Assembly: GCA_026983795.1 (NCBI GenBank)
Contig: JALSTI010000198.1
Location: forward strand, 1-44,585
DNA: 44,585 nucleotides
From: Melioribacteraceae bacterium
GTDB taxonomy: Bacteria > Bacteroidota > Ignavibacteria > Ignavibacteriales > Melioribacteraceae
Direction of reading: 5' to 3'
The notes under the pieces: generated by a model
Databases searched by the model: none
What the model saw: only the letters and a program-made list of their open reading frames with translations
Told to the model about the DNA's origin: nothing
Made by a program: the position numbers and the translations under genes
Shown here: piece after piece, positions 33,843-43,021 of the stretch
How the letters are laid out: every line of letters starts with the position of its first letter
How positions within the stretch are numbered: position 1 is the first letter of the stretch

Positions 33843-35258
33843 ATGTTTACTGAAAATAAGCTAAAAATAACCCCAAATCTACTACGGGCTTTTGAAGAAT
33901 CTCGTCCACAAAATAGTATTAGTGGCAACGGTATTTTTTTACTTAATAGCTTTGCTATTCGTGTGAATGATATAAGTTTTTTCTCCCTTATTGAAATATA
34001 TAAAAATAATTCCGATTTTTTTTACTGGAGTATTAAAGATAATCACATAAGTTACCTTGCTTTACAAGCTCTGTTTAATCTGAGAGAAAACGGTACTGCG
34101 CGAATTCAAAACACCGACAAGCAAATTAACACGCTTAACATTAAATTACACAACAATTGGGATGATTTTGGATTAAACAATATTCCTCTCTTTTTCGGGG
34201 GAATGAAATTTTCACCTAACGAAAACGGAAAAGTCTGGATTGATTATTACGATTCCGATTGGATGATTCCTGAATTTTTACTGATGAGAGAGGGTTCAGA
34301 TTATTTTCTTGTGGTAAATTTTCTTCATCAAAAAACCGATTTAGTTGACTTAAGCAATCAAGTTAATAAAATATTAAATGATATTTCGGTTACAAAAAAA
34401 TTACAAGTTGTAGACCACTCGAATATTATTTTAGAATCCAGCGAATATAACGGTTGGACCGGAAAAGTGTTAGAAGCTCTTAAAAATATTAAATCGGGAA
34501 TAATTCAAAAAGTTGTACTTTCACGCGAAGTGGTGTGGGAATTATCTCATAGGCCCAGCATCGGCGAATTATTAAATATTTTAAGTGAACGGTATCCTAA
34601 ATGTTATGTTTTTGCTTTCCAAAGAGGAAACTCCGTTTTTTTCGGAGCCTCGCCGGAAAAGTTAGCTAAAATTTCGGGAGGGTGGATTGAAACCGATGCT
34701 TTAGCCGGATCTATTCCAAGAGGCAAATCGGATACCGACGATAAAAAGCTTGCCGGTGAGCTGCTTGCCAGCGCTAAAAATTTAAATGAGCAGAAAGCAG
34801 TTGTTGACTTTATTACTACCGCTCTTTCTACAATTAGCGATAAAATTATTTTTAACAAACAGCCTGTTATCAGAAAGCTGCCGAATATTCAGCATTTATG
34901 GACTCCCATTAAAGCAAAATTGAAAACCGGGTTAAACCTTTTTGCAATTTTACAGCAACTTCATCCAACACCGGCTATTTGCGGGGCTCCTTGGCATAGT
35001 GCCTTAAAATCTATAACGGAAATGGAAACACACGACAGAGGTCTCTATGCCGGTATTATAGGTTGGTTCGGATTGGAAAACGAAGCGGAATTTGCGGTTT
35101 CAATAAGATCGGCTTTGCTTAAAAACAAAACTATTTACGCTTATGCCGGCTGTGGAATAGTTAACGGTTCGGATCCGGATTTGGAATACGAAGAAACCGA
35201 ATTAAAATTGAAGCCTATTAAAAATCTTTTCGTTCATGAAAAAACTTATCAACCGTAA
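33843..35258 (+). CDS. menF: Isochorismate synthase
   Basis: A 471-residue chorismate-utilising enzyme converting chorismate to isochorismate, the committed step of classical menaquinone synthesis. The C-terminal chorismate-binding domain has IIQKVVLSREVVW, FGASPEKLAKISGGWIETDALAG, then HPTPAICGAPWHSAL and YAGIIGWFG, ending with YAGCGIVNGSDPDLEYEET. All are typical of isochorismate synthases. It starts the men cluster and overlaps menD by 23 bases. A siderophore-type EntC assignment is less likely given the context. Confidence 0.95.
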   Translation: MFTENKLKITPNLLRAFEESRPQNSISGNGIFLLNSFAIRVNDISFFSLIEIYKNNSDFFYWSIKDNHISYLALQALFNLRENGTARIQNTDKQINTLNIKLHNNWDDFGLNNIPLFFGGMKFSPNENGKVWIDYYDSDWMIPEFLLMREGSDYFLVVNFLHQKTDLVDLSNQVNKILNDISVTKKLQVVDHSNIILESSEYNGWTGKVLEALKNIKSGIIQKVVLSREVVWELSHRPSIGELLNILSERYPKCYVFAFQRGNSVFFGASPEKLAKISGGWIETDALAGSIPRGKSDTDDKKLAGELLASAKNLNEQKAVVDFITTALSTISDKIIFNKQPVIRKLPNIQHLWTPIKAKLKTGLNLFAILQQLHPTPAICGAPWHSALKSITEMETHDRGLYAGIIGWFGLENEAEFAVSIRSALLKNKTIYAYAGCGIVNGSDPDLEYEETELKLKPIKNLFVHEKTYQP

Positions 35259-37011
35259 TTATTTTTGGGCTGAGGTTTTTGTAGAACATCTAACCGCCGG
35301 AGGCGTTAAGCATGTATGTATTTCTCCGGGTTCCCGCAATACTTCTTTAACATTAGCATTTGCAGCAAATAAAAAATTCAAAAAATTTGTAAATGTTGAC
35401 GAACGGACAAACGGCTTTTTTGCTCTGGGACTCGCAAATAAACTTAACAAACCCGTTGTTTTGGTTACAACGTCGGGAACAGCAACAGCGGAATTATATC
35501 CCGCAATTATAGAAGCTTATCAAAGACGGATACCGTTGATTGTTTGCACGGCCGATAGACCGGAAGAATTACAAAATTGTGGGGCTAATCAAACTATAAA
35601 TCAAAAAAATATTTATAAAAATCACATCCGCAAATATTTTGAAATCGGATTGCCATCCGTAAAAAAGATTGATTTATTAAAATTAAAATCCATTACCCGC
35701 AGCGCTGTTCAAATAAGCTCTGTTTTGGATAGAGGTCCTGTTCACTTGAATTTTCCGTTAAGAAAACCGTTTGAACCCGGAAATTTTACCGATGAAATAG
35801 ACATAAATCTTTATAAATATGTTTTTAATACCGTAACCAACCGTAACTTAACGACTAATATTAAACAAGGTAAATTGCCGGAAGAAATTATTAATATTTC
35901 GAAAAAATCTTCCGAGGGTTTGATTTTGTGCGGACAAGATAATTTCGATAATAACTTTTTTAGGTCATGTATAAAAATGTCTAAAATTTTAAATTATCCG
36001 ATTGCCGCCGATGGAGTTTCGGGATTACGGTTTAAGAAATTCACAAACAAATTAATTTTAAGCAATACATCATTAGCGTTAAAAACAAACGCTAAAAAAT
36101 TATTTTCTGAAGCAAAGGTAATTATACAATTCGGCGGTTCCTTTACTTCCAACGAATTTTTTGAATTTATGAAAGAATCGAAAGCAATTAAGTTTTTGGT
36201 CAATGAATACGGCGATTACAGAGACCCGACAAGAACCGTAAAAAAAGTAATCAAAATGAATCCGGGAAAGTTTTGCGAAAATATTATTGAATTAAATAAA
36301 GCTTTCCGCAACAGCAAAACAAAAGGCGGTTGGGTAAAAAAAATATTTTGGATGGAAGATTTTATTGAAAATAAAAAGCTGGAATTTTTAAGTAAACAAA
36401 ATTTAAAATTTGAAGGGAAAATTATAAGCGAGGTTTTAAATTTATTACCATCCAACTCAAATTTAATGATATCCAATAGTATGCCCGTTAGGGATTTGGA
36501 ATTTTTTACTTCCAGAGCTTCAAAAAATATAAATATTTTTTCTAACAGAGGAGCAAGCGGTATAGACGGAATAATTTCAACCGCAGCAGGAATTGCCGTT
36601 AATTCGAACCGACCGACCGTATTAATTACCGGCGATTTGGCATTTTATCATGATATGAACGGCTTACTGCTGCTCAAAAACCATAAAATTCCGTTAATAA
36701 TAATTTTAATCGATAATAACGGCGGCGGTATTTTTAATATGCTGCCAATTTCAAAATATGAAAAGTTTTTTACCAATTTTTTCCGCACCCCTTTAGAAAT
36801 CGATTTATTAAAATTTGCAGGCGCTTACGGCGGTAATACTTATAAAATAAATACACCGGAAGAATTTAAAAAATACCTTTCTCTTTCCATCAAAAGGAAA
36901 TCTTTTTCGGTTCTCCAAATTAAAACCAATTCTAATAAATCGGCGGAATCCAGAAAGCGCTTTTGGAATAGTATTTCCACTCAAATTTCCGGATTAACAA
37001 ATGTTTCTTAA
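35236..37011 (+). CDS. menD: 2-succinyl-5-enolpyruvyl-6-hydroxy-3-cyclohexene-1-carboxylate synthase
   Basis: A 591-residue thiamine-diphosphate enzyme joining isochorismate and 2-oxoglutarate to give SEPHCHC. ThDP-family features are CISPGSRNTSLTLAF and NVDERTNGFFALGLA (activating Glu) at the N-terminus, LVTTSGTATAELYPA, and the cofactor-binding GDLAFYHDMNGLLLL with IDNNGGGIFNMLP near the C-terminus. The length is normal. It starts within menF and ends within menH (11-base overlap), consistent with coupled translation. Confidence 0.96.
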   Translation: MKKLINRNYFWAEVFVEHLTAGGVKHVCISPGSRNTSLTLAFAANKKFKKFVNVDERTNGFFALGLANKLNKPVVLVTTSGTATAELYPAIIEAYQRRIPLIVCTADRPEELQNCGANQTINQKNIYKNHIRKYFEIGLPSVKKIDLLKLKSITRSAVQISSVLDRGPVHLNFPLRKPFEPGNFTDEIDINLYKYVFNTVTNRNLTTNIKQGKLPEEIINISKKSSEGLILCGQDNFDNNFFRSCIKMSKILNYPIAADGVSGLRFKKFTNKLILSNTSLALKTNAKKLFSEAKVIIQFGGSFTSNEFFEFMKESKAIKFLVNEYGDYRDPTRTVKKVIKMNPGKFCENIIELNKAFRNSKTKGGWVKKIFWMEDFIENKKLEFLSKQNLKFEGKIISEVLNLLPSNSNLMISNSMPVRDLEFFTSRASKNINIFSNRGASGIDGIISTAAGIAVNSNRPTVLITGDLAFYHDMNGLLLLKNHKIPLIIILIDNNGGGIFNMLPISKYEKFFTNFFRTPLEIDLLKFAGAYGGNTYKINTPEEFKKYLSLSIKRKSFSVLQIKTNSNKSAESRKRFWNSISTQISGLTNVS

Positions 37012-37822
37012 ATACAATAACCTTAATTTTCATATTCATATAAGTAATGAAAATTTGTTAAATGTAAAGAAACCATTGATTTTATTACACGGATTTACGG
37101 GCTCTTCCGACGATTGGAATTTTCTGTTTAATAAAATTAATTCCGATTATGTTGTTATTGCAATCGATCTTCCGGGACACGGCAAAAGCAGTTCGCCGGA
37201 AAAAATTAAATATTATTCGTTTGAGTTTATATCCAACCTTCTGAATTTCATTTTAATTAAAATGAATTTAACAAATGTTTCAATCGCCGGATATTCAATG
37301 GGAGGCAGAATTGCTTTATCTTTTGCAATTAATAACTCCCACAAAATAAAAAAATTAATTCTCGAAAGTTCCACGGCAGGAATCGAAAACCGTAATGACC
37401 GTTTAATAAGAATTAATAATGATAATTACTTGGCAAAAACTATAGAAGGTAAAGGAATAGAAAACTTTGTCGATTATTGGTTAAATCAACCTCTATTTAA
37501 TACGTTAAAAAATATACCACCGGAAATTTATAATGCCTTACGGGAAAAAAAATTAAAGAATAATCCGGTGGGATTGGCTAATACGTTAAGAGGATTGGGA
37601 ACCGGTGTAATGCCTAATTATTGGAATAGATTACAATCTTTACAAATTGAAACCCTTTTAATTTCAGGAGAACTTGATAAAAAATTCACTGAAATTAACT
37701 CCAGATTAAATTCCCTCCTTCCAAATTCCAATCATAAAATAATACAAAATTGCGGACATAATGTTCACTTAGAAAAACCGGAAGAATTTGTTATTTTACT
37801 GAATGAATTTTTAACACATTAA
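37001..37822 (+). CDS. menH: 2-succinyl-6-hydroxy-2,4-cyclohexadiene-1-carboxylate synthase
   Basis: A 273-residue alpha/beta hydrolase that removes pyruvate from SEPHCHC to give SHCHC. Catalytic triad candidates are Ser in GYSMGGRIALSF (about 105), Asp in LISGELDKKF and His in CGHNVHLEKPEEF. The oxyanion region is LLHGFTGSSDDW. The family is broad, so the assignment leans on context: it overlaps menD by 11 bases and is followed by menB. Confidence 0.9.
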   Translation: MFLKYNNLNFHIHISNENLLNVKKPLILLHGFTGSSDDWNFLFNKINSDYVVIAIDLPGHGKSSSPEKIKYYSFEFISNLLNFILIKMNLTNVSIAGYSMGGRIALSFAINNSHKIKKLILESSTAGIENRNDRLIRINNDNYLAKTIEGKGIENFVDYWLNQPLFNTLKNIPPEIYNALREKKLKNNPVGLANTLRGLGTGVMPNYWNRLQSLQIETLLISGELDKKFTEINSRLNSLLPNSNHKIIQNCGHNVHLEKPEEFVILLNEFLTH

Positions 37823-37878
37823 TCGTAATTATAAAATTCTGCTAATCTTTTTTACAATTAATTAAAATAGTGTGAGTT

Positions 37879-38712
37879 ATGGAATATAAATGGATTAAAG
37901 CTAAGGATTATACCGATATTATTTATGAAAAAATGGAAGGTATAGCCAAGATTACAATAAACAGACCGGAAGTTCGCAACGCTTTCCGCCCCGAAACGAT
38001 TAACGAAATGTACAATGCATTTACAGATGCGCGGGAAGACCCGGAAATTGGAGTGATTTTACTCACCGGAAAAGGTCCCGCAAAAGACGGTAAATATGCG
38101 TTTTGTTCCGGCGGCGATCAACGTATAAGAGGCGACAAAGGTTATGTTGGAAGCGACGGAGTGCCAAGACTTAACGTTCTCGATTTACAAAAATTAATAA
38201 GAAGTATTCCCAAACCGGTAATTGCGCTTGTTGCAGGATATGCAATTGGAGGCGGACATGTTCTACATGTTGTATGCGATTTAACGATTGCCGCCGAAAA
38301 TGCAATTTTTGGGCAAACCGGTCCGAAAGTAGGCAGTTTCGACGGCGGATTCGGCGCCAGTTATTTGGCAAGAATGGTTGGGCAAAAAAGAGCAAGGGAA
38401 ATTTGGTATTTATGCAAACAATACAGCGCCGAAGAAGCATACGAAATGGGAATGGTTAATAAAGTTGTCCCTCTCGAAAAATTAGAACAGGAAGGCGTGG
38501 AATGGGCACGTGAAATTTTAGAAAAAAGTCCACTCGCCATTCGATTGTTAAAATCCGCTTTTAATGCCGAGTTAGACGGTCAGGCCGGAATACAAGAATT
38601 AGCCGGAAATGCGACTCTACTTTATTATATGAGCGATGAAGCACAGGAAGGCAAAAAAGCTTACAATGAAAAAAGAAAACCCGATTTTAAGAAGTTTCCG
38701 AGAGTTCCGTAA
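37879..38712 (+). CDS. menB: 1,4-dihydroxy-2-naphthoyl-CoA synthase
   Basis: A 277-residue crotonase-family enzyme closing the second ring of naphthoquinone from o-succinylbenzoyl-CoA. MenB-specific features are [75 protein letters not shown] (seen in segments from 120 to 160) and [15 protein letters not shown]. The SFDGGFG stretch separates MenB from general enoyl-CoA hydratases. menA follows with a one-base gap. Confidence 0.96.
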   Translation: MEYKWIKAKDYTDIIYEKMEGIAKITINRPEVRNAFRPETINEMYNAFTDAREDPEIGVILLTGKGPAKDGKYAFCSGGDQRIRGDKGYVGSDGVPRLNVLDLQKLIRSIPKPVIALVAGYAIGGGHVLHVVCDLTIAAENAIFGQTGPKVGSFDGGFGASYLARMVGQKRAREIWYLCKQYSAEEAYEMGMVNKVVPLEKLEQEGVEWAREILEKSPLAIRLLKSAFNAELDGQAGIQELAGNATLLYYMSDEAQEGKKAYNEKRKPDFKKFPRVP

Positions 38713-38713
38713 A

Positions 38714-39610
38714 ATGGAGACCAGAGTTGAAAATATTTCGAAAATAGAAAGGTGGATTATTGCCAGCCGCCCTAAAACCTTACCCGCAGCTTTCGTTCCG
38801 GTTGTTATTGGATCATCCATAGCCGTTTATGATAGTAAATTCAATTTGCTCGCTTCCGTTATTGCACTGATTTGCGCGGTGTTAATTCAGGTCGGGACAA
38901 ATTTTGTAAACGATTTATACGATTACATCTCCGGCAAGGATACAAAAGAAAGAGTTGGCCCGGTAAGAGTTTTAGCATCCGGGTTAATTACTCCTTCGGA
39001 AATGAAAATGGGAATTATTATCATTTTCTCTTTAACATTTATTTTGGGATTGTATCTCGTTTACATTTCCACATGGATTACATTACTGATAGGAATTTTG
39101 TCAATTCTGGCTGGAATTGCATACACCGCCGGACCTTATCCATTGGCTTATAACGGATTAGGAGATATTTTTGTGTTTCTATTTTTCGGATTTGTCGGAA
39201 CTATCGGTACATATTACGTTCAAGCTGTTTCCGTAAATCCATTGGTAGTTTGGGCTTCCATTCCCGTAGGAGCTTTAATTACAAATATTTTAGTCGTAAA
39301 TAATTACCGCGATATTGATGAGGATTACGAATCCGGCAAAATTACATTAGCCGTTAAATTAGGGAAAAAATATACCCGCTTGCAATACTTGGCGTTTACT
39401 GTCATTTCTTATTTAATTTTATTTGTTGTTTTCTTTACCTACAAAAAAAGTCTTTTTGTATTTTTACCGTTTTTAACTTTACCAATAGCAGTTAAATTGA
39501 TTAGAATGATTTACAAATACAAAGGTGAAGAACTGAATAAAACATTGGAATTAACTGCAAAGCTTTCTGCAATTTACGGAGTGTTATTTGCAGTCGGTAT
39601 TTTAATATGA
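38714..39610 (+). CDS. menA: 1,4-dihydroxy-2-naphthoate polyprenyltransferase
   Basis: A 298-residue UbiA-family inner-membrane enzyme attaching the polyprenyl tail to DHNA with loss of CO2. The motifs are NFVNDLYDYISGKDTKERVG (first Asp-rich motif) and NNYRDIDEDYESGKITLAV (second), with about eight hydrophobic segments and the family opening IIASRPKTLPAAFVPV. I chose the ATG at 38714, one base after the menB stop; the open frame back to 38636 lies wholly inside menB and adds a basic stretch unlike MenA. Confidence 0.94.
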   Translation: METRVENISKIERWIIASRPKTLPAAFVPVVIGSSIAVYDSKFNLLASVIALICAVLIQVGTNFVNDLYDYISGKDTKERVGPVRVLASGLITPSEMKMGIIIIFSLTFILGLYLVYISTWITLLIGILSILAGIAYTAGPYPLAYNGLGDIFVFLFFGFVGTIGTYYVQAVSVNPLVVWASIPVGALITNILVVNNYRDIDEDYESGKITLAVKLGKKYTRLQYLAFTVISYLILFVVFFTYKKSLFVFLPFLTLPIAVKLIRMIYKYKGEELNKTLELTAKLSAIYGVLFAVGILI

Positions 39611-39620
39611 ATGTACCGGA

Positions 39621-40691
39621 ATGAATATTTCAGAATTAAAATATTTCAGATATAAACTAAATTTCAATTCAAATTTTACTAACTCAAAATTCTCATTCGA
39701 AAGTAAGAATATAATAGTAATACAACTCACCGATAAATTGGGTAATAAATTTTACGGCGAATGCACAACTTTACCGGGATTGTATGAAAATGAAATTCCG
39801 GCAATGGAAAACCTATTAGAAAAAATCAAGCGTCATTTTACAAATACCGGCATACATAATATTAATCTTGCGGAGCTTTATAACGATTTGGAAAAATTCC
39901 CGCCTTTGTTGTTTGGTTTGGATCAAGCGGTTTTTAACTTCAAAATTAATTATAATCTTCCGTTGGAAATACTTTCCGGTTTCCCCGACGGTCCGGTTAG
40001 CGTTAATGCCGTTACCGGAATAAATAATTTGGAAATGGTTCTAAGAGAAATTGCAGAATTTTACAATAAAGGATACCGCTCCTTTAAAATAAAATTAGGA
40101 AGAGAAAATTTCGATGACGATTATAAACTATTAAAAAAAATTCAAAAAATTTACGGTAATGACATAAGAATAAGAGTGGATATAAACGGGAAATGGAATT
40201 TTGAAAACGCAAAAAACAATATTGAGCAATTATCCGAATTTAAAATTGAATTTGTGGAACAACCGGTTTCTAATAAAAACGACTTAATAGCTCTTACAAA
40301 AAATAGTAATTTAAACATTGCAGCCGATGAATCTATTAGAAATCTTCATGAAGCGGAAAATTTTATAGAAGAAGGAAAAATAAAATTTCTCGTTTTAAAA
40401 CCAGCATTATTAGGAAAAATTTCCGGCATATTTTCAATTATAAAAACAGCGAAAGAAAAAAATATTAATATAATTATTTCATCATCGTTCGAATCTTCCG
40501 TCGGGAGAAGCATTCTTCCGCTGTTTGCGTTACCGGCACAAAAAAATTATGCTCACGGTCTTGCAACCGGTAATATTTTCAGCAACGATTTTCCAATTCC
40601 TTCGTATAAAGTTACAAACGGCGTTATAAATTTTAATATTACTAAATATAAAAATTTAATTTCCGGACAATCGAAAATTGATATTTTATAA
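39621..40691 (+). CDS. menC: o-Succinylbenzoate synthase
   Basis: A 356-residue enolase-superfamily enzyme dehydrating SHCHC to o-succinylbenzoate. Superfamily residues are visible in order: the catalytic Lys pair in FKIKLGR (about 155), metal ligands in RVDINGKWN (Asp), FVEQP (Glu) and AADES (Asp), and the second-side Lys in LVLKPALLG. The muconate-lactonizing family is wide and promiscuous, but the position between menA and menE settles the role. It begins 10 bases after menA. Confidence 0.92.
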   Translation: MNISELKYFRYKLNFNSNFTNSKFSFESKNIIVIQLTDKLGNKFYGECTTLPGLYENEIPAMENLLEKIKRHFTNTGIHNINLAELYNDLEKFPPLLFGLDQAVFNFKINYNLPLEILSGFPDGPVSVNAVTGINNLEMVLREIAEFYNKGYRSFKIKLGRENFDDDYKLLKKIQKIYGNDIRIRVDINGKWNFENAKNNIEQLSEFKIEFVEQPVSNKNDLIALTKNSNLNIAADESIRNLHEAENFIEEGKIKFLVLKPALLGKISGIFSIIKTAKEKNINIIISSSFESSVGRSILPLFALPAQKNYAHGLATGNIFSNDFPIPSYKVTNGVINFNITKYKNLISGQSKIDIL

Positions 40692-40697
40692 AATAAA

Positions 40698-42140
40698 ATG
40701 CTATTAAGAAACTACACAAATAACGAAGAAATTATTTTTTATAACAACAACCGTATTAAATTTGAAAGCTTGCTAAATGAAATTGGGAATTATACCGCAC
40801 ATCTAAAAAATTTGGGAATAACAAGCGGTGATAAAATTACAGTTCTATCCGGTAACAACCCGGAATTTATTTTTCTTCTGCTAAGTATCTGGAATTTAAA
40901 TGCAATACCGGTTCCTATAAATTTCAAGCTGCCTTTTAACGATATTTACGGATTACATAATTCCGTAAAAGCTAAAACGATTTTTCTCCATCGAGACACC
41001 AAAATCAATTGTAATAATTTAAACGGAAATATTGTTTCATTTCCGTTCGCTAATAAAACCCCGGAAAAGTACAAATATGAATTTGAACCCGGTCTAAAAA
41101 ATCCCGCACTTATTTTGTTTACATCAGGAACAGTTTCCAAACCGCGGGGAGTTACGCTGACTTTTAAGAATTTGATTACAAGCGCTAAAAACATTTCACA
41201 ACAATTTAACTTCACAAAAAACGATAAATTTTTAGCAAGTTTACCGTTTTTTCATATCGGCGGATTTTCTATAATAATAAGAGCTTTACTTAACGGCGGA
41301 AAAATTATTATCCCTTCTTCTCTAAATACAAAGGAAATTTTAACATCAGTTAATAAATTTAATCCTACCGTAATTTCCGTTGTCCCAACAGTGTTAAAAA
41401 GAATGCTCGATAACAAAACAGAGCCTAATCCGGAATTAAAAATTGTGTTTGTTGGCGGCGGTCCTTCACACACCGGATTAATTAAAACTGCGTTCGAACA
41501 AAATATTCCGGTTGTTAAAGTTTACGGCTCTACCGAAACCGCATCAATGATTGCTTATAGAAGTATTGAGAAAAAAGAGGATATTTATGCAGGAGCAATA
41601 CCGGTCGGGAATACGGTTTTTTTTATTGAAAATGATAAAAAGGAAAAACTGGGCAAAAATGAAGTCGGTGAAATAGTTATAAAAGGAGACACTATTGCAG
41701 ATGGTTATTTTAACAAGGAAAATACTAATGCGGAAAAGTTTAGAGCCGGCAAATATTACACAAGCGACCTTGGATATATAGACGATAAAAATGAATTACA
41801 CATTGTAGGCAGAAAAGATGATATTATAATCAGCGGCGGAGAAAATATAAATCCGTACAAAATTGAAAATGCTCTTTTAACTCATCCGGGAATTACCGAA
41901 GCCGCTGTTATTGGCATTGATGATAATGAATGGGGACAAAAAGCAATAGCCGTAATTGTTAAAGCCGGATCATTCGAATTAAATAAATCCGGTCTGAAAA
42001 AATATTTAAAAACCAGAGTTGCAAATTTTGAAATTCCGAAAGAGTTTGTTTTTATAAATTCGTTGCCAAAAAATGAGTTGGGAAAAGTAAAAAAATCGGA
42101 ATTAAAAACTTTCATTCTTTCAAAAAGGCGTTTAACTTAA
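40698..42140 (+). CDS. menE: o-Succinylbenzoate-CoA ligase
   Basis: A 480-residue ANL-superfamily acyl-CoA ligase activating o-succinylbenzoate through an acyl-adenylate. The P-loop-like A3 motif is LILFTSGTVSKPRGVTLT. KVYGSTETASM (A5), DLGYIDDKNELHIVGRKDDIIISGGENINP (A7-A8) and the catalytic Lys in LPKNELGKVKKSEL (A10) are all present. The last 29 bases overlap the convergent hotdog thioesterase gene on the other strand. Confidence 0.94.
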   Translation: MLLRNYTNNEEIIFYNNNRIKFESLLNEIGNYTAHLKNLGITSGDKITVLSGNNPEFIFLLLSIWNLNAIPVPINFKLPFNDIYGLHNSVKAKTIFLHRDTKINCNNLNGNIVSFPFANKTPEKYKYEFEPGLKNPALILFTSGTVSKPRGVTLTFKNLITSAKNISQQFNFTKNDKFLASLPFFHIGGFSIIIRALLNGGKIIIPSSLNTKEILTSVNKFNPTVISVVPTVLKRMLDNKTEPNPELKIVFVGGGPSHTGLIKTAFEQNIPVVKVYGSTETASMIAYRSIEKKEDIYAGAIPVGNTVFFIENDKKEKLGKNEVGEIVIKGDTIADGYFNKENTNAEKFRAGKYYTSDLGYIDDKNELHIVGRKDDIIISGGENINPYKIENALLTHPGITEAAVIGIDDNEWGQKAIAVIVKAGSFELNKSGLKKYLKTRVANFEIPKEFVFINSLPKNELGKVKKSELKTFILSKRRLT

Positions 42141-42516
42141 CGCGCAATTCTTCCGGTATTTCAATTTTGTTAAAATTATTTTTATCAACAAGAACATGAG
42201 CGGTTTTAGCTTTTACGCGTAACCTTCCGGTTTCTCCTTCAACGGAATAGCTTAACTCGAATGATGATTTTTCCAAACGGCTTACCCTCACTTTTACCAA
42301 AATTTTTTCGTGTAACCTAATTGGGGTTAAATAATCTGCTTCCGCGTGAATAATAGGAGCAATATATTCATTATTATCAAAATGATTGACGCTCAATTTA
42401 AAATTGTTGAATAATTCCTCATAAGTTTTGTGAATTAACGGGAATATTTCCGCGAAATATAAAATCCCGGCGGCATCAACCTGATTAAAGTAAATTTTAA
42501 ATTCTTTCGAAAACAT
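42112..42516 (-). CDS. Hotdog-fold acyl-CoA thioesterase, likely 1,4-dihydroxy-2-naphthoyl-CoA hydrolase
   Basis: A 134-residue thioesterase of the 4-hydroxybenzoyl-CoA thioesterase type. It opens with FKIYFNQVDAAGILYFAEIF, where Asp14 is the expected catalytic acid, followed by RLHEKILVKVRVSRL and ELSYSVEG. Slr0204-type DHNA-CoA hydrolases share this D-x-A-G-x-x-Y-F opening. The men cluster makes DHNA-CoA (MenB) and uses free DHNA (MenA) but lacks a hydrolase on the plus strand, so this gene is the natural candidate. It is transcribed toward menE and overlaps its end, so it is regulated separately from the main operon. Confidence 0.8.
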   Translation of the reverse strand: MFSKEFKIYFNQVDAAGILYFAEIFPLIHKTYEELFNNFKLSVNHFDNNEYIAPIIHAEADYLTPIRLHEKILVKVRVSRLEKSSFELSYSVEGETGRLRVKAKTAHVLVDKNNFNKIEIPEELRVKLNAFLKE

Positions 42517-42620
42517 AATTTTTTCTTAACAGTTCTTTTGTTTGGAATTGCTATTATAAGCAAATTAATATATTATTTCTATTCGAAAATAAATAAGTTA
42601 TTAAAAAACTACCGGGAACT

Positions 42621-43016
42621 ATGGAAATAGCAATTGTAATAGGCGTACTAATCATTTTATTTTTTGGATTTCAAACGTATTATTATATTAAATCCAAAAA
42701 AACAGTTGGTCAAGAAATACCTTTCAACCAGCTTAGCAACGAACTTAAAAATAAAATTAAGGATAAAAAATCCATCATATATTTCTTTTCTCCCAATTGT
42801 CATGCTTGTAAACAACAAAGCCCTGTAATGGAAGAACTAAAATCCGAGTTTAAAAACATTTTTATGATAGATGCCTCCAGAAACATCAACGATGCCAGAG
42901 CATTTAACGTAATGGGAACTCCGTCCACTGTTTTTGTTAAAGAAAACCGTATTGCAGATGTAATGATCGGTTTCCGGGGTGAAAATGTTTTACGGAAAAA
43001 ACTTGCCAACTTTTAA
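42621..43016 (+). CDS. Membrane-anchored thioredoxin-like protein
   Basis: A 131-residue protein with one N-terminal transmembrane segment (about residues 3-22) and a compact thioredoxin domain. The redox motif is Cys60-His-Ala-Cys63 (FFSPNCHACKQ), and the cis-proline is Pro101 (MGTPSTVFV). The CHAC dipeptide differs from the CGPC of cytoplasmic thioredoxins. The orientation of the anchor is not certain; the basic residues after the segment (KSKK) favour the thioredoxin domain being cytoplasmic by the positive-inside rule, although a periplasmic domain is more usual for this type. It is followed by a YwqK-repeat protein after five bases. Confidence 0.85.
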   Translation: MEIAIVIGVLIILFFGFQTYYYIKSKKTVGQEIPFNQLSNELKNKIKDKKSIIYFFSPNCHACKQQSPVMEELKSEFKNIFMIDASRNINDARAFNVMGTPSTVFVKENRIADVMIGFRGENVLRKKLANF

Positions 43017-43021
43017 CTTAA

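Noticed and set aside
38636-38713. Upstream extension of the menA frame
   Set aside because: It lies inside menB in another frame and adds a basic stretch not typical of MenA.
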